Notes: a model not told the origin generated them from the sequence alone. Counted from the stretch's first letter, positions 1-9,502 are shown. The stretch: 38,066 nt of DNA from Deltaproteobacteria bacterium (GCA_016926265.1 JAFGOW010000131.1:1-38066); one strand, 5' to 3'. Numbers and translations are program-made.

Positions 1-778
1 CTCCCAAATTCCACCCAGATGTTTTCTCTTTTTGGAGCCAATCTAAACCAATTCCGGCCCCTCAAACCCTGACTTTTGATTTTTTTTCAAACTTGTTTTT
101 TGGGGTGGACGTACGCCCGTTTTGATCCCCTTTTCGAATAAAATCAAGTAAGACTTCTCTTTTGCCTAATAAATATCAATGATATTTTTTGAATTGCAGC
201 TAATTGCAATTTCAACATAATAAAAACAGGATCCATAATTTCAACAGGTTCAGCACCTGTCTCTCTGCCACAATCTGCTAATTTTTCCCGTCAAAAACTA
301 CAAAAACGGGCCCTTCGGATCGCCTTTCCAGGGCTTTATCAGAATTTCCCCGATAGTGCCCTCGCCCGAAAAACTGCTCCAAAGTTGTGGTTCAAAGTGG
401 CACGGCGCACACACGGCCTCCCCAGTCCAGCCAGGGAACCGTTGCGATCGGATCATGGAAAAAATGCCCGGCCGTCAATTCGTGCGGCCATGCAATCCGC
501 CGGGGAAATAGCGCCGGGCAATGAAAATGGCTTTTCAACTCTTTTTGCCAAGCCAGGCATCTTAACCGGCACTCCATTCAGACATCAAAAAACAAGACTT
601 GCCCATGTTGTCCCGCCAACTGCAGGGCAAATTTATTCTCTACCCAGGGGGTCTCTTCGGTTTTTACCTGGCAAGGCGGGGCGTTTTCCCAGACAAAACT
701 AAAAGTTGACGAATCGCTTCCGAGAAGCCAATATTTCTTTATCGTTGTAAACGCAATCCGCGCCCAGGGAGTGGTTTC
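1..778. other. Long non-coding stretch upstream of nadE
   Basis: No convincing gene is visible. The first 300 bases are AT-rich, the rest is GC-richer. Two small perfect inverted repeats stand out: ACAGGT-TCAGC-ACCTGT at 244-260, and CCCGT/ACGGG arms at 287-310 around an A-rich loop. Open frames at 385-702 (plus) and 392-577 (minus) have no recognisable domain or ribosome binding site. No tRNA, rRNA or known riboswitch was recognised. The nadE promoter must lie here, but I could not place it with confidence. Confidence 0.5.
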
Positions 779-2740
779 ATGCCCTTCATCCCTTCCGCCT
801 ACGGTTTTATGAGAGTCGGCGTCGCCGCGCCCGAACTACGGGTCGGCGACGTCGACTTCAACTGCGCCGCCATCTGCCGGACCATCGAGGAGGCCGCCGG
901 CCAGGGCTGCTTCTTCCTGGTCTTCCCGGAGCTTTGCGTCACCTCCTACAGCTGTGGCGACCTCTTCCTGCAGCCGCTGCTGCTCGAGGCCGCCCGCCAC
1001 GGGATTCGGCGGATCGCCGAGACGACCGGCCGCCTCCATGCCGTGGCCGTGATCGGTGCGCCGCTGCGCCAGGACGGCAGGCTCTTCAACGCCGCCTTCT
1101 TCCTGGCCGACGGCCGGGTGCGCGGCATCGTCCCCAAGATCCATCTCCCCAACACCATGGAGTTCTACGAGGAGCGCTGGTTCACCTCCGGGAGGGAAAT
1201 CCGCGGCCGCACCGCGGACTGGTTCGGAGAGGCGGTCCCCTTCGGCGTCGATCTGCTGTTTGAGGCCGAGGGGCGGGAGGGGTGCCGGATCGGCATCGAG
1301 ATCTGCGAGGACCTCTGGGTCCCTGCCCCTCCCAGCGCCGCCCTGGCCCAGGCCGGCGCCACGGTGCTGGTCAATCCCTCGGCGAGCCCCGAACTCCTTG
1401 CCAAAGAACAATACCGCCGCGATCTGGTGCGCTCCCAGTCGGCGCGCTGCCTGGCGGCCTATCTCCTGGCCACGGCCGGACCCGGGGAATCGAGCACCGA
1501 TCTGGTCTTTTCCGGCCATTCCCTGATCGCCGAAAACGGCACGGTCCTGGCCGAGACTGAGCGCTTCCGCTTCGACTCCCAGCTCGCCGTGGCCGACCTC
1601 GATCTGGAAAAGCTGCTAGGGGAACGGCTGCGGCGCAACACCTTCGGCGCCGCCGCTTCTCCCCATCCGTATCGCGTCGTCCCGTTCCCGTGGCAAGAGC
1701 AGGAGGCCGTCGACCTCCGCCGCCCGATCTCCCCCACCCCCTTCGTCCCCTCCGGGGAAGGGGAAAGGACCCGGCGCTGCCGGGAGATCTTCGCCCTCCA
1801 GACCACGGGACTCGCCAAACGGCTGTTCCATACCGGCCTCGATAGAGCCGTGATCGGGGTTTCCGGCGGCATCGACTCCACCCTGGCGCTGCTGGTGACG
1901 GCCAAGGCCTTCGACCGGCTCGGCTTCGGCCGGCAGCGGATCCTGGCGGTCACCATGCCCGGCTTCGGCACCACCGGCCGCACCCGCAACAACGCCGAGC
2001 AACTCGCGATGGAACTCGGCGTCGAATTACGGACCATTCCCATTGAAAAAGCGGTGCGTGAGCATTTCCGGGACATCGGCCATCCGGAGGAGCGCCACGA
2101 CATCACCTTTGAAAATGCCCAGGCCCGGGAACGGACCCAGATCCTGATGGATCTCGCCAACCAGGTCAACGGCCTGGTGATCGGCACCGGCGACCTGTCG
2201 GAACTGGCGCTGGGGTGGTGCACCTTCAACGGCGACCACATGTCGATGTACGCCGTCAACGCCGGGGTTCCCAAGACCCTGGTCCGGTACGTCGTCTCCT
2301 GGGCCGCCGAAACCGAATTCAGCGGCCGGGCCGCGGAGGTGCTCAACGACATCCGCGACACCCCGGTGTCGCCGGAGCTGCTCCCCGTCGACGCGCAAGG
2401 GGAAAACCCCCAGCACACGGAGCGGGAAATCGGCCCCTACCTGCTGCACGATTTCTTTCTCTATCACGCCGTCCGCCTCCAGTTCCCGCCGCGCAAGATC
2501 CTGCTCCTGGCCGAACAGGCCTTTGGCAAGGAATTCCGGGACGAGGAGCTGCGCCATTGGCTCGTCCTCTTCTACCGCCGCTTCTTCTCCCAGCAGTTCA
2601 AACGCTCCTGCCTCCCGGACGGGCCCAAGATCGGCAGCGTCGCCCTCTCCCCACGCGGCGACTGGCGGATGCCGAGCGACGCCTGCGTCGAGCTGTGGCT
2701 TACGGAACTTAAGCAAACGGCCGATCCAGCTTCTTCCTGA
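779..2740 (+). CDS. nadE: Glutamine-dependent NAD+ synthetase
   Basis: This cytoplasmic enzyme catalyses the last step of NAD biosynthesis, amidating deamido-NAD with ammonia released from glutamine at the expense of ATP. The 653-residue length fits the two-domain glutamine-using family. The N-terminal nitrilase-like glutaminase domain (about 1-290) shows the expected triad: Glu51 (FPELCVTSY), Lys120 (VPKIHLPN) and Cys176 (EICEDLW). The C-terminal synthetase domain carries the ATP-pyrophosphatase loop SGGIDS at 362-367, followed by the conserved [12 protein letters not shown] and [14 protein letters not shown] segments. An AGGGAG ribosome binding site at 766-771, 7 bases before the ATG, supports the start. 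It stands alone on the plus strand with about 460 bases to the next gene, so it is probably a single-gene unit. The only oddity is the long leader. The assignment is secure. Confidence 0.97.
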   Translation: MPFIPSAYGFMRVGVAAPELRVGDVDFNCAAICRTIEEAAGQGCFFLVFPELCVTSYSCGDLFLQPLLLEAARHGIRRIAETTGRLHAVAVIGAPLRQDGRLFNAAFFLADGRVRGIVPKIHLPNTMEFYEERWFTSGREIRGRTADWFGEAVPFGVDLLFEAEGREGCRIGIEICEDLWVPAPPSAALAQAGATVLVNPSASPELLAKEQYRRDLVRSQSARCLAAYLLATAGPGESSTDLVFSGHSLIAENGTVLAETERFRFDSQLAVADLDLEKLLGERLRRNTFGAAASPHPYRVVPFPWQEQEAVDLRRPISPTPFVPSGEGERTRRCREIFALQTTGLAKRLFHTGLDRAVIGVSGGIDSTLALLVTAKAFDRLGFGRQRILAVTMPGFGTTGRTRNNAEQLAMELGVELRTIPIEKAVREHFRDIGHPEERHDITFENAQARERTQILMDLANQVNGLVIGTGDLSELALGWCTFNGDHMSMYAVNAGVPKTLVRYVVSWAAETEFSGRAAEVLNDIRDTPVSPELLPVDAQGENPQHTEREIGPYLLHDFFLYHAVRLQFPPRKILLLAEQAFGKEFRDEELRHWLVLFYRRFFSQQFKRSCLPDGPKIGSVALSPRGDWRMPSDACVELWLTELKQTADPASS

Positions 2741-3204
2741 CCACGGCTGTCGGAATTACTTACGGAAAACGGTTTTCCCTGGGTTCCCCCCCCAATCCGC
2801 GTCGGAAAAATTAACAGGTCTTTCCTCTGAACGGCATCCGTCCCGGACCCCTCATTCGAAAACACGCCAAAAACACCTGTCAAGGCCCTTCCAACATTAT
2901 TTCCTTTCATCTGTTTATTAAGTATTTTCATAATGTTATACAGATTTTCTGGAAAAACCGCTGCTTTTCCCGGTGCTCCGGCAAAAATCACGCCGCCCGT
3001 CACGGGACATGCCCGCCACATCCCGCTGACAAGTTGAATAATTATCTGTCGAAAATTTTTACATTCCATGAAGAAGATTATATAAGCATTTAATTTATAT
3101 GGCTTTTTTTGTTTGGTTTGGTTTTTGCTTCATCAAATCGATAAAAAGGATAGAAAAAGCAAATCGCCATGATCGTCGTACGCAATCAGACAAGGAGGTC
3201 CGCC
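2741..3204. other. Non-coding stretch between nadE and the PEP-CTERM gene
   Basis: No gene is supported here. A palindrome GGAAAAC-G-GTTTTCC sits at 2764-2778, just after nadE; it lacks a T-tract, so it is at best a weak terminator. The right half turns AT-rich and carries a sigma-54-like promoter motif at 3113-3130 and the strong ribosome binding site AAGGAGG at 3192-3198 of the next gene. Confidence 0.5.
3113..3130 (+). promoter_or_regulatory. Candidate sigma-54 promoter of the PEP-CTERM gene
   Basis: The sequence TTGGTTTGGTTTTTGCTT has GG (3115-3116) and GC (3127-3128) separated by exactly 10 bases, with TTGG and TTGCT flanks as in -24/-12 promoters. The -24 box is imperfect (TGGTTT rather than TGGCAC), and the T-rich context raises the chance of coincidence. 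It ends 74 bases before the ATG. PEP-CTERM genes in several bacteria are known to depend on PrsK/PrsR and RpoN, which makes the hit more credible. Confidence 0.35.
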
Positions 3205-3804
3205 ATGAAACTTCTTATTCAGACTTGTGCCGCGGCCATTTTGTTTGTCGGTTTAACCGGCAATGCCTTTTCTGCCATGTATGAGATCACCTATGAACGG
3301 CCCACGGCAACCCGCATCACCAAATCTCGCGCCATCACCTGGCACTTCAACATGTCGGGTTCGGGATTCGACGCCGCTCTCTACGATCTCGCCACCGCCG
3401 CCATCACCATCAACCTCTCCGACGACAACGACCGGTCGAAAGAGGTGGTCAAGGTCAAGATCGGCGGCAAGACCTACAAGTTGCGCGGCAGCGGCTCCTT
3501 CACCATCACCCCGCCGACCTGGGTTTTGAGGAACCTGAACAATAATCAAAGTGTCACGATCAAACTGAAGGGCGCTAAAGGGGATGTCCTGTTCGATTCG
3601 GCGGTGCTGACCGTTTGGGACAACAGTCCGGAACCGGAACCGGTGGTGACCCCCCTCCTGGCTCTGAGTGACCCCCCGAATTCCCAGGAAAACGGCGAAA
3701 ACACCCAGCCGAACGGGGCCGCTCCCGTCCCCGAGCCGGGTACCCTGATCCTGCTGGGGTTGGGTCTGGCGGGATTGGCCGGCTGGCGGCGCTTCGGAAA
3801 ATAG
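3205..3804 (+). CDS. PEP-CTERM sorting domain protein
   Basis: A 199-residue secreted protein. Residues 1-23 form a signal peptide (Lys3, then a hydrophobic run, ending near AFSA). The middle is rich in short alternating polar/hydrophobic stretches and Thr/Val, suggesting a beta-sandwich with no recognised enzyme motif. The C-terminus is a textbook PEP-CTERM signal: VPEPGTL, then a Leu/Gly/Ala-rich membrane segment, then the basic tail WRRFGK. Such signals are processed by exosortase (EpsH/XrtA type) and are linked to exopolysaccharide and biofilm matrix production. The start at 3205 is chosen over an upstream ATG at 3169 because AAGGAGG (3192-3198) precedes it and the signal peptide begins there. 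No exosortase gene lies in the window, so its sorting enzyme must be elsewhere. It could work in the matrix built by the glycan cluster downstream; that is inference. Confidence 0.9.
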   Translation: MKLLIQTCAAAILFVGLTGNAFSAMYEITYERPTATRITKSRAITWHFNMSGSGFDAALYDLATAAITINLSDDNDRSKEVVKVKIGGKTYKLRGSGSFTITPPTWVLRNLNNNQSVTIKLKGAKGDVLFDSAVLTVWDNSPEPEPVVTPLLALSDPPNSQENGENTQPNGAAPVPEPGTLILLGLGLAGLAGWRRFGK

Positions 3805-3830
3805 GCCGCCGTCTCCTCCTCTAACGGAAA

Positions 3831-3859
3831 AGGGAAGCCATCAGGGCTTCCCTTTTTTT
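3831..3859 (+). terminator. Rho-independent terminator after the PEP-CTERM gene
   Basis: A perfect 9-bp stem AGGGAAGCC / GGCTTCCCT (3831-3839 and 3845-3853) with a 5-base loop is followed by a run of seven T residues that overlaps the stem end. It lies 27 bases after the stop codon. The four A residues just before the stem give a short U-run on the other strand, so it may also stop transcripts arriving from the convergent cysA. Confidence 0.9.
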
Positions 3860-3882
3860 GTCTCATCCCTCCAGCCGCCGTC

Positions 3883-4932
3883 CTATCCGGCATCACTTCC
3901 TTCAAAATCCTGAAGCTCTTCGGGGATGATGAACACCTCCATGCCGGTTTTCAGATCGAGGTGTTTGTAGCGCTCCTGGCTGATGCTGGCCTGGATGGAA
4001 TCCCCCCATTCGGTTTTCAGCTCCACCTTGACGTAGGGCCCGGCCGGGATGATGTGCAGAATCCGGCCGGCCAGCCGGTTCCCCTCAGGGGGATCGAGGG
4101 AAAGCTTCAACAGGTGGGGGCGGACCGAGATCCGCCTCAGATGGGGACCGGCACTGGCACCGGAACTTTTGACGGTCTCCTTCTCCTCCAACCCCGGCCA
4201 GTTGAAAGAATTGACGTCGCCGATGAAATGGAAGACGAAGGGATTGGCCGGCTGGTGGTAGATCTCCTCCGGGGTGCCGGCCTGTTCCAGGCGCCCTTCG
4301 TTGATGATCACGAGCTGGTTGGCCACCTCCATCGCCTCCTCCTGATCGTGGGTGACGAAGATGGTGGTCACATGGACCTCCTCATGGAGCCTTCTCAGCC
4401 AGCGTCGCAGCTCTTTGCGCACCTTGGCGTCCAGGGCGCCGAAGGGTTCGTCCAGAAGCAGGATCTTCGGTTCCACGGCCAGGGCCCGGGCCAGCGCCAC
4501 CCGCTGCCGCTGGCCGCCGGAGAGCTGGCAGGGATAGCGGTCGATGAAATTCTCCAGCTGCACCAGCCGGATCAGGGCGGTCACCTTCTCCCGGATCTGT
4601 TCTTTGGAGGGCCGACTCCGGCGCGGCCGCACCGTCAGACCGAAGGCGATGTTCTCGAACACGGTCAGGTGCTGGAACAGGGCGTAATGCTGGAACACGA
4701 AGCCGACGTCCCGGTCCTTGGGATTCTTGGCAGAAACGTCCTGGCCATGGAGGATGACGCTCCCCGAATCCGGGGTGTCGAGGCCGGCGATGATCCGCAG
4801 CAGCGTCGTCTTGCCGCCGCCCGAAGGCCCCAGCAGGGCCACCAGTTCCCCGTAGGGAATGGTCAGGGTGACGTCCTTCAAGGCATGGAAATGGCCGAAG
4901 GATTTGCTGACGTTCCTGATCTGAATGCCCAC
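3883..4932 (-). CDS. cysA: Sulfate/thiosulfate ABC transporter, ATP-binding subunit
   Basis: This 349-residue ATPase energises sulfate import at the inner face of the cytoplasmic membrane. All ABC motifs are present: Walker [10 protein letters not shown] at 35-43, Q-loop Gln81, signature LSGGQ at 137-141, Walker B ILLLDEP at 157-163 and switch His195 (VTHDQ). The C-terminal 100 residues form the regulatory TOBE-like region, and [20 protein letters not shown] is typical of CysA rather than of sugar importers. It is the last gene of the sbp-cysT-cysW-cysA unit and directly follows cysW with no gap. The terminator at 3831-3859 separates it from the convergent PEP-CTERM gene. Length and motifs are normal for the family, and nothing is degraded. 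Confidence 0.95.
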   Translation of the reverse strand: MGIQIRNVSKSFGHFHALKDVTLTIPYGELVALLGPSGGGKTTLLRIIAGLDTPDSGSVILHGQDVSAKNPKDRDVGFVFQHYALFQHLTVFENIAFGLTVRPRRSRPSKEQIREKVTALIRLVQLENFIDRYPCQLSGGQRQRVALARALAVEPKILLLDEPFGALDAKVRKELRRWLRRLHEEVHVTTIFVTHDQEEAMEVANQLVIINEGRLEQAGTPEEIYHQPANPFVFHFIGDVNSFNWPGLEEKETVKSSGASAGPHLRRISVRPHLLKLSLDPPEGNRLAGRILHIIPAGPYVKVELKTEWGDSIQASISQERYKHLDLKTGMEVFIIPEELQDFEGSDAG

Positions 4933-5817
4933 TTAATTACCCCCTCCCTGGGATCCGTGCTCGGCGTTTTCCAGAAACACCTGCTGCCTTTTCCACTCCG
5001 CCAGTCTCTTCAGAAAGAGGGTCAGAAGGCTCACAAGCACCAGCAGCGAGGCCACGGAAAAGGCGGCGACAAAGTTGTATTCGTTGTAGAGGATCTCGAC
5101 ATGGAGCGGAACCGTGATGGTCTTGCCGCGGATATGCCCGGAGACCACGGACACGGCGCCGAACTCCCCGATCGCCCGGGCGGTGCTGAGGATGATGCCG
5201 TACAGCAGGGCCCATTTGATGTTGGGCAGGGTCACCCGCCAGAAGATCTGCCAGCTGCCGGCTCCCAGCGAGATGGCGGTCTCCTCGTTGTCGTTGCCTA
5301 AAGCCTGCATCAGCGGGATCAGCTCCCGCGCCACATAGGGGAAGGTGACGAACAGGGTGGCGAGCACGATCCCGGGCACCGCGAACACGATGCGGATCTG
5401 GTGGGAAGCCAGCCACGGGCCGAGCGCCCCCTGGGCTCCGAACAGCAGGACGAAGATGCTGCCGGAGATGACCGGTGAGACGGTCAGAGGCAGGTCGATG
5501 AGGGTGGTGAGGAGATTCTTGCCGCGGAAGTCGAATTTGGTGATGGACCAGGCGGCGCAGAGCCCGAACAGGACGTTCAGCGGCAGCACCAGAGCCACCA
5601 CCAGCAGGGTGAGCCGGATCGCCGCGGCCGTCTGCGGATCGGCGGCCGCCGCCAGAAACAACGCCAGGCCGTCCCGGAAGGCGTTGATAAAAACCACCAG
5701 CAGCGGGATGAACAGAAACAGCGACAGAAAGGCGATGGCCGATGCGATCAGCAGCCACCGGATCGGCGCCGTTTCATGCCGTTTGAGTTCCGGGCCGACG
5801 GCCCGCGGATCGTTCAT
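4933..5817 (-). CDS. cysW: Sulfate ABC transporter permease CysW
   Basis: A 294-residue inner-membrane subunit with about six hydrophobic helices. The binding-protein-dependent permease loop is visible as EETAISLGAGSWQIFWRVTLP, the coupling site for CysA. SGHIRGKTITVPLHVEILYNEY is characteristic of CysW. A GGAGGAG ribosome binding site lies just upstream of the ATG. The gene starts 22 bases after cysT and abuts cysA, so the three membrane and ATPase genes are clearly co-transcribed. It pairs with CysT to form the channel. Nothing unusual is seen. Confidence 0.95.
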   Translation of the reverse strand: MNDPRAVGPELKRHETAPIRWLLIASAIAFLSLFLFIPLLVVFINAFRDGLALFLAAAADPQTAAAIRLTLLVVALVLPLNVLFGLCAAWSITKFDFRGKNLLTTLIDLPLTVSPVISGSIFVLLFGAQGALGPWLASHQIRIVFAVPGIVLATLFVTFPYVARELIPLMQALGNDNEETAISLGAGSWQIFWRVTLPNIKWALLYGIILSTARAIGEFGAVSVVSGHIRGKTITVPLHVEILYNEYNFVAAFSVASLLVLVSLLTLFLKRLAEWKRQQVFLENAEHGSQGGGN

Positions 5818-5839
5818 GGCTTGCTCCTCCGGGGTCGGC

Positions 5840-6676
5840 TCAGCTCAATTTCTTCCGGTGGCGCTGGCTCCACCACTGCAGGGAGTTGATGACAAACAGC
5901 AGCAGAAAGGAGACGCAGAGCATGAAGGCGGCCAGGGCCGTGGCGCTGGGATAGTCGTACTCCTCGAGTTTGGTCATGATCAGCAGCGGCACGATCTCCG
6001 TGGTCATCGGCATGTTGCCGGAGATGAAGACCACCGAACCGTACTCGCCCAGGGCCCGGGCAAAGGCGAGGGCGAAGCCGGTGAGCGTCGCCGGGACCAG
6101 GGAGGGGAGCAGGACCTTGAGGAAGGTCTGCCACCGGGAGGCCCCGAGACACAGGGCCGCCTCCTCCACCTCGGGGTCGGCATCCTTGAGGACCGGCTGG
6201 ATGGTGCGCACCACGAAGGGCAGCCCGATGAAGGTCAGGGCGATGACCACGCCCAAGCGGCTGTAGGAGCCCTGAATCCCCCATTGCGCCAGAGTACTCC
6301 CGATCCAGCCGTTGGGGGAATAGAGGGTGGTCAGCGAGATCCCGGCCACGGCCGTGGGCAGGGCGATGGGGAGATCGACCAGGGCGTCGACCAGGGACTT
6401 CAGCGGGAAGGAATAGCGCACCAACACCCAGGCCACCAGAAACCCGAAAACGCTGTTGACCCCCGCCGCGATCAGCGACGCCCCGAAACTGAGCTGGTAG
6501 GCGGCCAGGGCCCGCGGCGAAAACAGAATCCGGCAGATCTCGGCGCCGCTCAGTTGGGACGATTTGAGGAACACCATGGACAGCGGGATCAGAACCAGGA
6601 GCCCCAGATAGGTCAGGGAGAATCCCATGGTCAGGGAAAACCCCGGAATGATCGAGCGTTGCCGCAACATCGTCAT
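5840..6676 (-). CDS. cysT: Sulfate ABC transporter permease CysT (CysU)
   Basis: The second channel subunit, 278 residues from the chosen start. Hydrophobic helices begin near residue 10, and the EAA loop is EEAALCLGASRWQTFLKVLL, followed by LGEYGSVVFISGNMP, a CysT hallmark. The open frame extends upstream to 6958, but the extra 94 residues are arginine/proline-rich shadow of the sbp gene. The ATG at 6676 has GAAGGTG just upstream and gives the family's usual N-terminus. An alternative ATG lies two codons further on. It follows sbp by 25 bases and precedes cysW by 22. Confidence 0.94.
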   Translation of the reverse strand: MTMLRQRSIIPGFSLTMGFSLTYLGLLVLIPLSMVFLKSSQLSGAEICRILFSPRALAAYQLSFGASLIAAGVNSVFGFLVAWVLVRYSFPLKSLVDALVDLPIALPTAVAGISLTTLYSPNGWIGSTLAQWGIQGSYSRLGVVIALTFIGLPFVVRTIQPVLKDADPEVEEAALCLGASRWQTFLKVLLPSLVPATLTGFALAFARALGEYGSVVFISGNMPMTTEIVPLLIMTKLEEYDYPSATALAAFMLCVSFLLLFVINSLQWWSQRHRKKLS

Positions 6677-6701
6677 GTCACCTTCAACAGACCTGTGGAG
6701 G

Positions 6702-7715
6702 CTATCTTTTCGAGAAGATCTGATCAAACACCCCATTCTCGAGAAAATGGGTCTTCTGGGCCTGCTGCCAGCCGCCGAACATCTCGTCGATGGTGAACAT
6801 CGCCACCTCGGGAAACTGCTGCCGGTACTTCGCGGCCACGGCGGCATCCACCGGCCGGTAATAGTGCTTGGCGCAGACCTCCTGCCCCTCCGGGGTGTAG
6901 AGATAGCGGAGATAGGCCTCGGCCGCCTCGCGGGTGCCGTGCTTTTCAGTATTGGCATCGACGACCGCCACCGGCGGCTCGGCCCGGATGCTTATGGAGG
7001 GGACCACGATCTCCAGCTGGCCCCGCCGCAGCTTGTGGATCGCCAGCAGCGCCTCGTTCTCCCAGGAGATGAAGACATCGCCGATGCCGTGGAGGAAGGT
7101 GTTGGTGGCGCCGCGGGCCCCGGTATCGAGGACCGGGACGTTCCGGAACAGGCGGCTCACGAAGTCCCGGGCTTTGGCCTCCTCGCCGTTCCAGCGCTTG
7201 AGGGCGTAGCCCCAGGCGGCGAGGTAGTTCCAGCGGGCGCCCCCCGAGGTCTTGGGATTGGGGGTGATGACGCTGACATCGGAACGGATCAGATCGTCCC
7301 AGTCGCGGATCTGTTTCGGGTTCCCCTTGCGGACCAGGAAAATGATGGTCGAGGTGTAGGGACAGCTGTTGTGGGGCAGGCGCGACTGCCACCCCTTGGG
7401 AAGCAGGCCCGCCCTGTCCTGGATGGCATCGATGTCGTAGGCCAAAGCCAGGGTCACCACATCGGCCTCAAGGCCGTCGATGACCGAACGGGCCTGTTTC
7501 CCGGCGCCGCCGTGGGATTGGCGGATGATCAGCTCCCGCCCGGTCTGCCGTTTCCAGAAAGCGGCAAAGAGCGGGTTGAACTCCTGATAGAGCTCCCGGG
7601 TCGGGTCATAGGAGACATTGAGCAGTTCCAGAGCAACGGCGTCCGCCGCCGTGAAACAACCGGCCAGCAGCACCGTCAGAGCGAAGTTCACCACCCCTTG
7701 AATCCGGGATTTCAT
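6702..7715 (-). CDS. sbp: Sulfate-binding protein of the ABC importer
   Basis: A 337-residue periplasmic receptor that delivers sulfate to CysT/CysW. The oxyanion-binding family is recognised from [18 protein letters not shown] after the signal peptide, [20 protein letters not shown] and LALAYDID, and [17 protein letters not shown]. The start is placed at 7715 because AAAGGGG precedes that ATG and the signal peptide starts there; the frame stays open to 7841 without support. The signal region contains LLAGC, which resembles a lipobox, before a conventional ADAVA cleavage site, so it could be a lipoprotein or a soluble periplasmic protein. It is the first gene of the operon, divergent from the sigma-54 activator. 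Sbp and CysP cannot be told apart with certainty from sequence alone. Confidence 0.93.
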   Translation of the reverse strand: MKSRIQGVVNFALTVLLAGCFTAADAVALELLNVSYDPTRELYQEFNPLFAAFWKRQTGRELIIRQSHGGAGKQARSVIDGLEADVVTLALAYDIDAIQDRAGLLPKGWQSRLPHNSCPYTSTIIFLVRKGNPKQIRDWDDLIRSDVSVITPNPKTSGGARWNYLAAWGYALKRWNGEEAKARDFVSRLFRNVPVLDTGARGATNTFLHGIGDVFISWENEALLAIHKLRRGQLEIVVPSISIRAEPPVAVVDANTEKHGTREAAEAYLRYLYTPEGQEVCAKHYYRPVDAAVAAKYRQQFPEVAMFTIDEMFGGWQQAQKTHFLENGVFDQIFSKR

Positions 7716-7781
7716 ATCGTCCCCTTTCAGCAAGGCGTTATTCCCCGGAACAACTCCGAGGTCTTCCCACCCCGGGGGTTT

Positions 7782-7798
7782 TTCAAGACCCGTACCAG
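7782..7798 (-). promoter_or_regulatory. Possible sigma-54 promoter of the sulfate-importer operon
   Basis: On the minus strand CTGGTACGGGTCTTGAA resembles the -24/-12 consensus YTGGCACG-N4-TTGC with correct spacing, but the key C at -12 is A. It lies about 67 bases before the sbp ATG. The divergent gene encodes a sigma-54 activator, which makes a promoter of this class likely somewhere here. The mismatch keeps confidence low. Confidence 0.3.
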
Positions 7799-7832
7799 CT
7801 CCCGCCAGGCCCGCAACCTCTCGTAAAATATA

Positions 7833-7917
7833 GAGATCCATTTTTCAGGTGGCTTTCGGAGCCATTTGCCCGTATTATTTGATGGATTTTTTCCAGCAAA
7901 TACTACGGAGATCCATC
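7833..7917. promoter_or_regulatory. Repeated operator-like motifs between sbp and the activator gene
   Basis: GAGATCCAT occurs twice (7833-7841 and 7908-7916), with its core also present inverted as GATGGAT at 7881-7887, which pairs with ATCCATC at 7911-7917. Between them lies a perfect inverted repeat TGGCT-TTCGG-AGCCA (7850-7864). These sit roughly 40-130 bases upstream of the possible sbp promoter, where activators of sigma-54 polymerase usually bind. They are therefore candidate sites for the neighbouring regulator and could also serve autoregulation. Confidence 0.35.
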
Positions 7918-7921
7918 AGAT

Positions 7922-9487
7922 ATGACGGAAAAAATGAGGCCCTTCCAGGAAACCCTGTTGCAGGTCTGGCGGGAATCCTCCCGTGGCAACGGGATCAGCC
8001 AAGCGCTGCCGCGCCTGGCCAGGATACTCTCCCCCCATCTGCCGCTGGGACGCCTGCTGATCCGGCGTTTCGACGGGGCCCGGCTCACCATCGACACGCC
8101 GGCCACCGCTGCCGAATCGACGCCGTCCTCCTGGAGTGACGCCGTCACCTGCGATTCCGGGGGAGCCTCGCGGCTTGTGGAGTGGTTCGATACCGGAGGC
8201 ATCGTTCAGGGCGATCCTTCGGCCGGAAGGGAGCGGCTCCACACCCTGATCTCCCCGGAGCCGGAGGCGGAGTTTCTGGCCGCCCCCCTGGCCCGGCAGG
8301 GGGAGGAGCGGTTCTTTCTGGTCGTGACCGCGGCGCCGGGGAAATCCTTCACCCCATCCCACCGACGCCTCCTGGAAAACGTGGCGGAACCCCTGAAGGC
8401 CGCCATCGACAGCCATCTGCGGCTGCGGGAACTCAACCAGCTGCGCGAGGCGGCCGAAGCCGACAAAACCACGCTGCTGGCCAAACTGAGCCGCAAGGCG
8501 GTGGGGGATGTCATCGTCGGCGCCGATGCCGGCCTGCGCCCGGTCATGGAGCGGATCGAACGCGTCGCCGCGGTCGATATCCCGGTGCTGATCTTCGGCG
8601 AAACCGGCACCGGCAAGGAGCTGATCTCCCGCACCATCCACAACCGCTCCCATCGTTCCCACGGCCCTTTCATCCGGGTCAACTGCGGCGCCATCCCTCC
8701 GTCCCTGATCGACTCGGAGCTGTTCGGCCACGAACGGGGCGCCTTCACCGGCGCCGTCGAAACCCGCAAGGGATGGTTCGAGCGCGCCGACGGCGGCACT
8801 TTGTTTCTGGACGAGGTCGGCGAGATGCCCCACGAGGCCCAGATCCGGCTGCTGCGCATCCTCCAGGACGGCTGGATGGAACGGGTCGGGGGCAAACAGC
8901 CGATCCAGGTCGATGTCCGGATCGTGCTGGCCACCCACCGCGACCTGGCCGCCCTGGTGGCCAAGGGAAAATTCCGCGAGGATCTCTGGTACCGGATCTC
9001 GACCTTCCCGGTTTACCTGCCGCCGCTGCGCGAACGGCCCGAGGACCTCCCCGAGATGGCGCGGCACTTCGCCGAGCGCTCCGCGATCCGGTTCGGACTG
9101 CCGGTTCTGACCCCGACGGCGGAGGATATCCGGCGGCTGGCCGCCTACGCCTGGCCGGGGAACATCCGGGAGCTGGGATCGGTGATGGACCGGGCGGTGC
9201 TGCTGGGGGAGGGAAAACGGCTGGAAATCGCCAAATCCCTCGGCTGGTCCGGTTCCGGGGAATTGCCCTCCGATCCCGCAACGGAGAACACTGCTGGTCG
9301 GGAAGCGGAACCGGGATTCGAGCGCCTCGATACCATGGTCAGGAAACATATCGAGGCAGCGCTGATCAGGACCCGGGGAAGGATCGAAGGGGGAAAGGGG
9401 GCCGCGGTCCTGCTCGGGATCAACCCCCACACGCTGCGGGCGCGGATGCGGAAGCTGGGAATCGACTGGGACCGGTTCCGCTCCTGA
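7922..9487 (+). CDS. Sigma-54-dependent transcriptional activator, Fis-type HTH
   Basis: A 521-residue bacterial enhancer-binding protein that opens sigma-54 promoters using ATP. Residues 1-165 look like a GAF-type sensor with no phosphoacceptor receiver domain, so the signal is probably a small molecule. The AAA+ domain begins near 195: Walker A GETGTGKE at 226-233, the sigma-54 contact loop GAFTGA at 273-278 and Walker B TLFLDEVGE near 293-301. The last 35 residues form a Fis-type helix-turn-helix (GAAVLLGINPHTLRARMRKLG). It is transcribed divergently from the sulfate importer and converges on cysNC 15 bases later. Its position between the uptake and activation genes suggests it controls sulfate supply; the effector is unknown. 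Sulfate uptake in enteric bacteria uses CysB instead, so this would be a different control scheme. Confidence 0.9.
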   Translation: MTEKMRPFQETLLQVWRESSRGNGISQALPRLARILSPHLPLGRLLIRRFDGARLTIDTPATAAESTPSSWSDAVTCDSGGASRLVEWFDTGGIVQGDPSAGRERLHTLISPEPEAEFLAAPLARQGEERFFLVVTAAPGKSFTPSHRRLLENVAEPLKAAIDSHLRLRELNQLREAAEADKTTLLAKLSRKAVGDVIVGADAGLRPVMERIERVAAVDIPVLIFGETGTGKELISRTIHNRSHRSHGPFIRVNCGAIPPSLIDSELFGHERGAFTGAVETRKGWFERADGGTLFLDEVGEMPHEAQIRLLRILQDGWMERVGGKQPIQVDVRIVLATHRDLAALVAKGKFREDLWYRISTFPVYLPPLRERPEDLPEMARHFAERSAIRFGLPVLTPTAEDIRRLAAYAWPGNIRELGSVMDRAVLLGEGKRLEIAKSLGWSGSGELPSDPATENTAGREAEPGFERLDTMVRKHIEAALIRTRGRIEGGKGAAVLLGINPHTLRARMRKLGIDWDRFRS

Positions 9488-9502
9488 GCGGGAGAGCGGC
9501 CT

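Noticed and set aside
385-702. 105-codon open frame upstream of nadE
   Set aside because: No ribosome binding site, no domain, odd composition and an overlapping minus-strand frame; treated as non-coding.
2764-2778. Palindrome after nadE as a terminator
   Set aside because: The stem has almost no loop and there is no T-tract, so I did not call it a terminator.
3961-5301. 446-codon plus-strand frame
   Set aside because: It is antisense to cysA and cysW, and its Gly/Asp/His-rich translation is typical of a shadow frame in GC-rich DNA.
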